DNA of 64,000 nucleotides, taken from positions 17,533-81,532 of the forward strand of contig CATOIK010000011.1 in the NCBI GenBank assembly GCA_951800645.1, in the 5' to 3' direction. How positions within the stretch are numbered: position 1 is the stretch's first letter; each line of letters opens with the position of its first letter. Source of the stretch: an uncultured Eubacteriales bacterium. Lineage in GTDB: Bacteria > Bacillota > Clostridia > Lachnospirales > Lachnospiraceae. The notes below the pieces were generated by a model that saw only the letters and a list, made by a program, of their open reading frames with translations, was not told the origin of the DNA and ran no database searches. A program made the position numbers and the translations under genes. This document shows, one piece after another, positions 63,989-64,000 of this stretch.

Positions 63989-64000
63989 CATTGCCAAAAT

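Overview
This window looks like a chromosomal segment of a spore-forming anaerobic Clostridia, most likely Lachnospiraceae, of mid-range GC. The evidence is the engulfment pair spoIID/spoIIQ, tRNA-sensing T-box leaders, a FeoA-FeoB fusion, the GlgC/GlgD pair, a YesM/YesN-type two-component system, TRAP and TTT transporters, strong AGGAGG ribosome sites and SigA-type promoters. Most genes lie on the minus strand. The genus is not resolved.

Layout. 1-1800: right part of a decayed insertion sequence plus an IS3-type transposase tail. 1798-5680: MFS transporter, FeoA-FeoB iron transporter with a DtxR-type box over its promoter, and a tiny Cys-rich Feo partner. 5796-13969: CofE-like ligase, two small envelope proteins, dapB/dapA, a CobA-like adenosyltransferase, a tandem-OB Ssb-like protein, typA and a YigZ protein. 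14146-16863: class A penicillin-binding protein (plus strand). 16981-23101: trans-translation and RNA-decay block (ssrA, ilvE, smpB, rnr, secG, eno). 23206-27045: T-box-controlled pheST. 27079-33808: TRAP transporter with two substrate-binding proteins and a two-component system. 33838-44442: guaB (Tritrichomonas-type), pyridoxal kinase family gene, spoIIQ, spoIID, glgP, T-box-controlled ileS. 44596-48992 (plus): pncB, glgC, glgD. 49180-54934: ROK regulator, sulfatase and tripartite tricarboxylate transporter, visibly AT-richer and probably acquired. 55462-58976: purE-purM-purN-purD. 59094-63550: hexapeptide-repeat protein, topB, amidase and a Xer recombinase.

The most unusual signal is a family of exactly 120-bp elements built almost entirely from hairpins. 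Five full copies (21313, 46077, 49056, 63692, 63819) and one remnant (26692) are present. Read in one orientation, every copy begins immediately after the T-tract of an intrinsic terminator. Most full copies end in a perfect hairpin followed by their own T-tract, and two copies stand in tandem. This suggests a small mobile or structured element that targets or extends terminators. Other points of note: a spoIID ribosome site buried in the glgP terminator with a SigE-like promoter inside it, an engulfment pair lacking expected catalytic residues, a terminator-like hairpin in the dapA leader, and a 17+17-bp perfect inverted repeat in front of the TTT-sulfatase operon. All statements come from reading the sequence; no database search was run.
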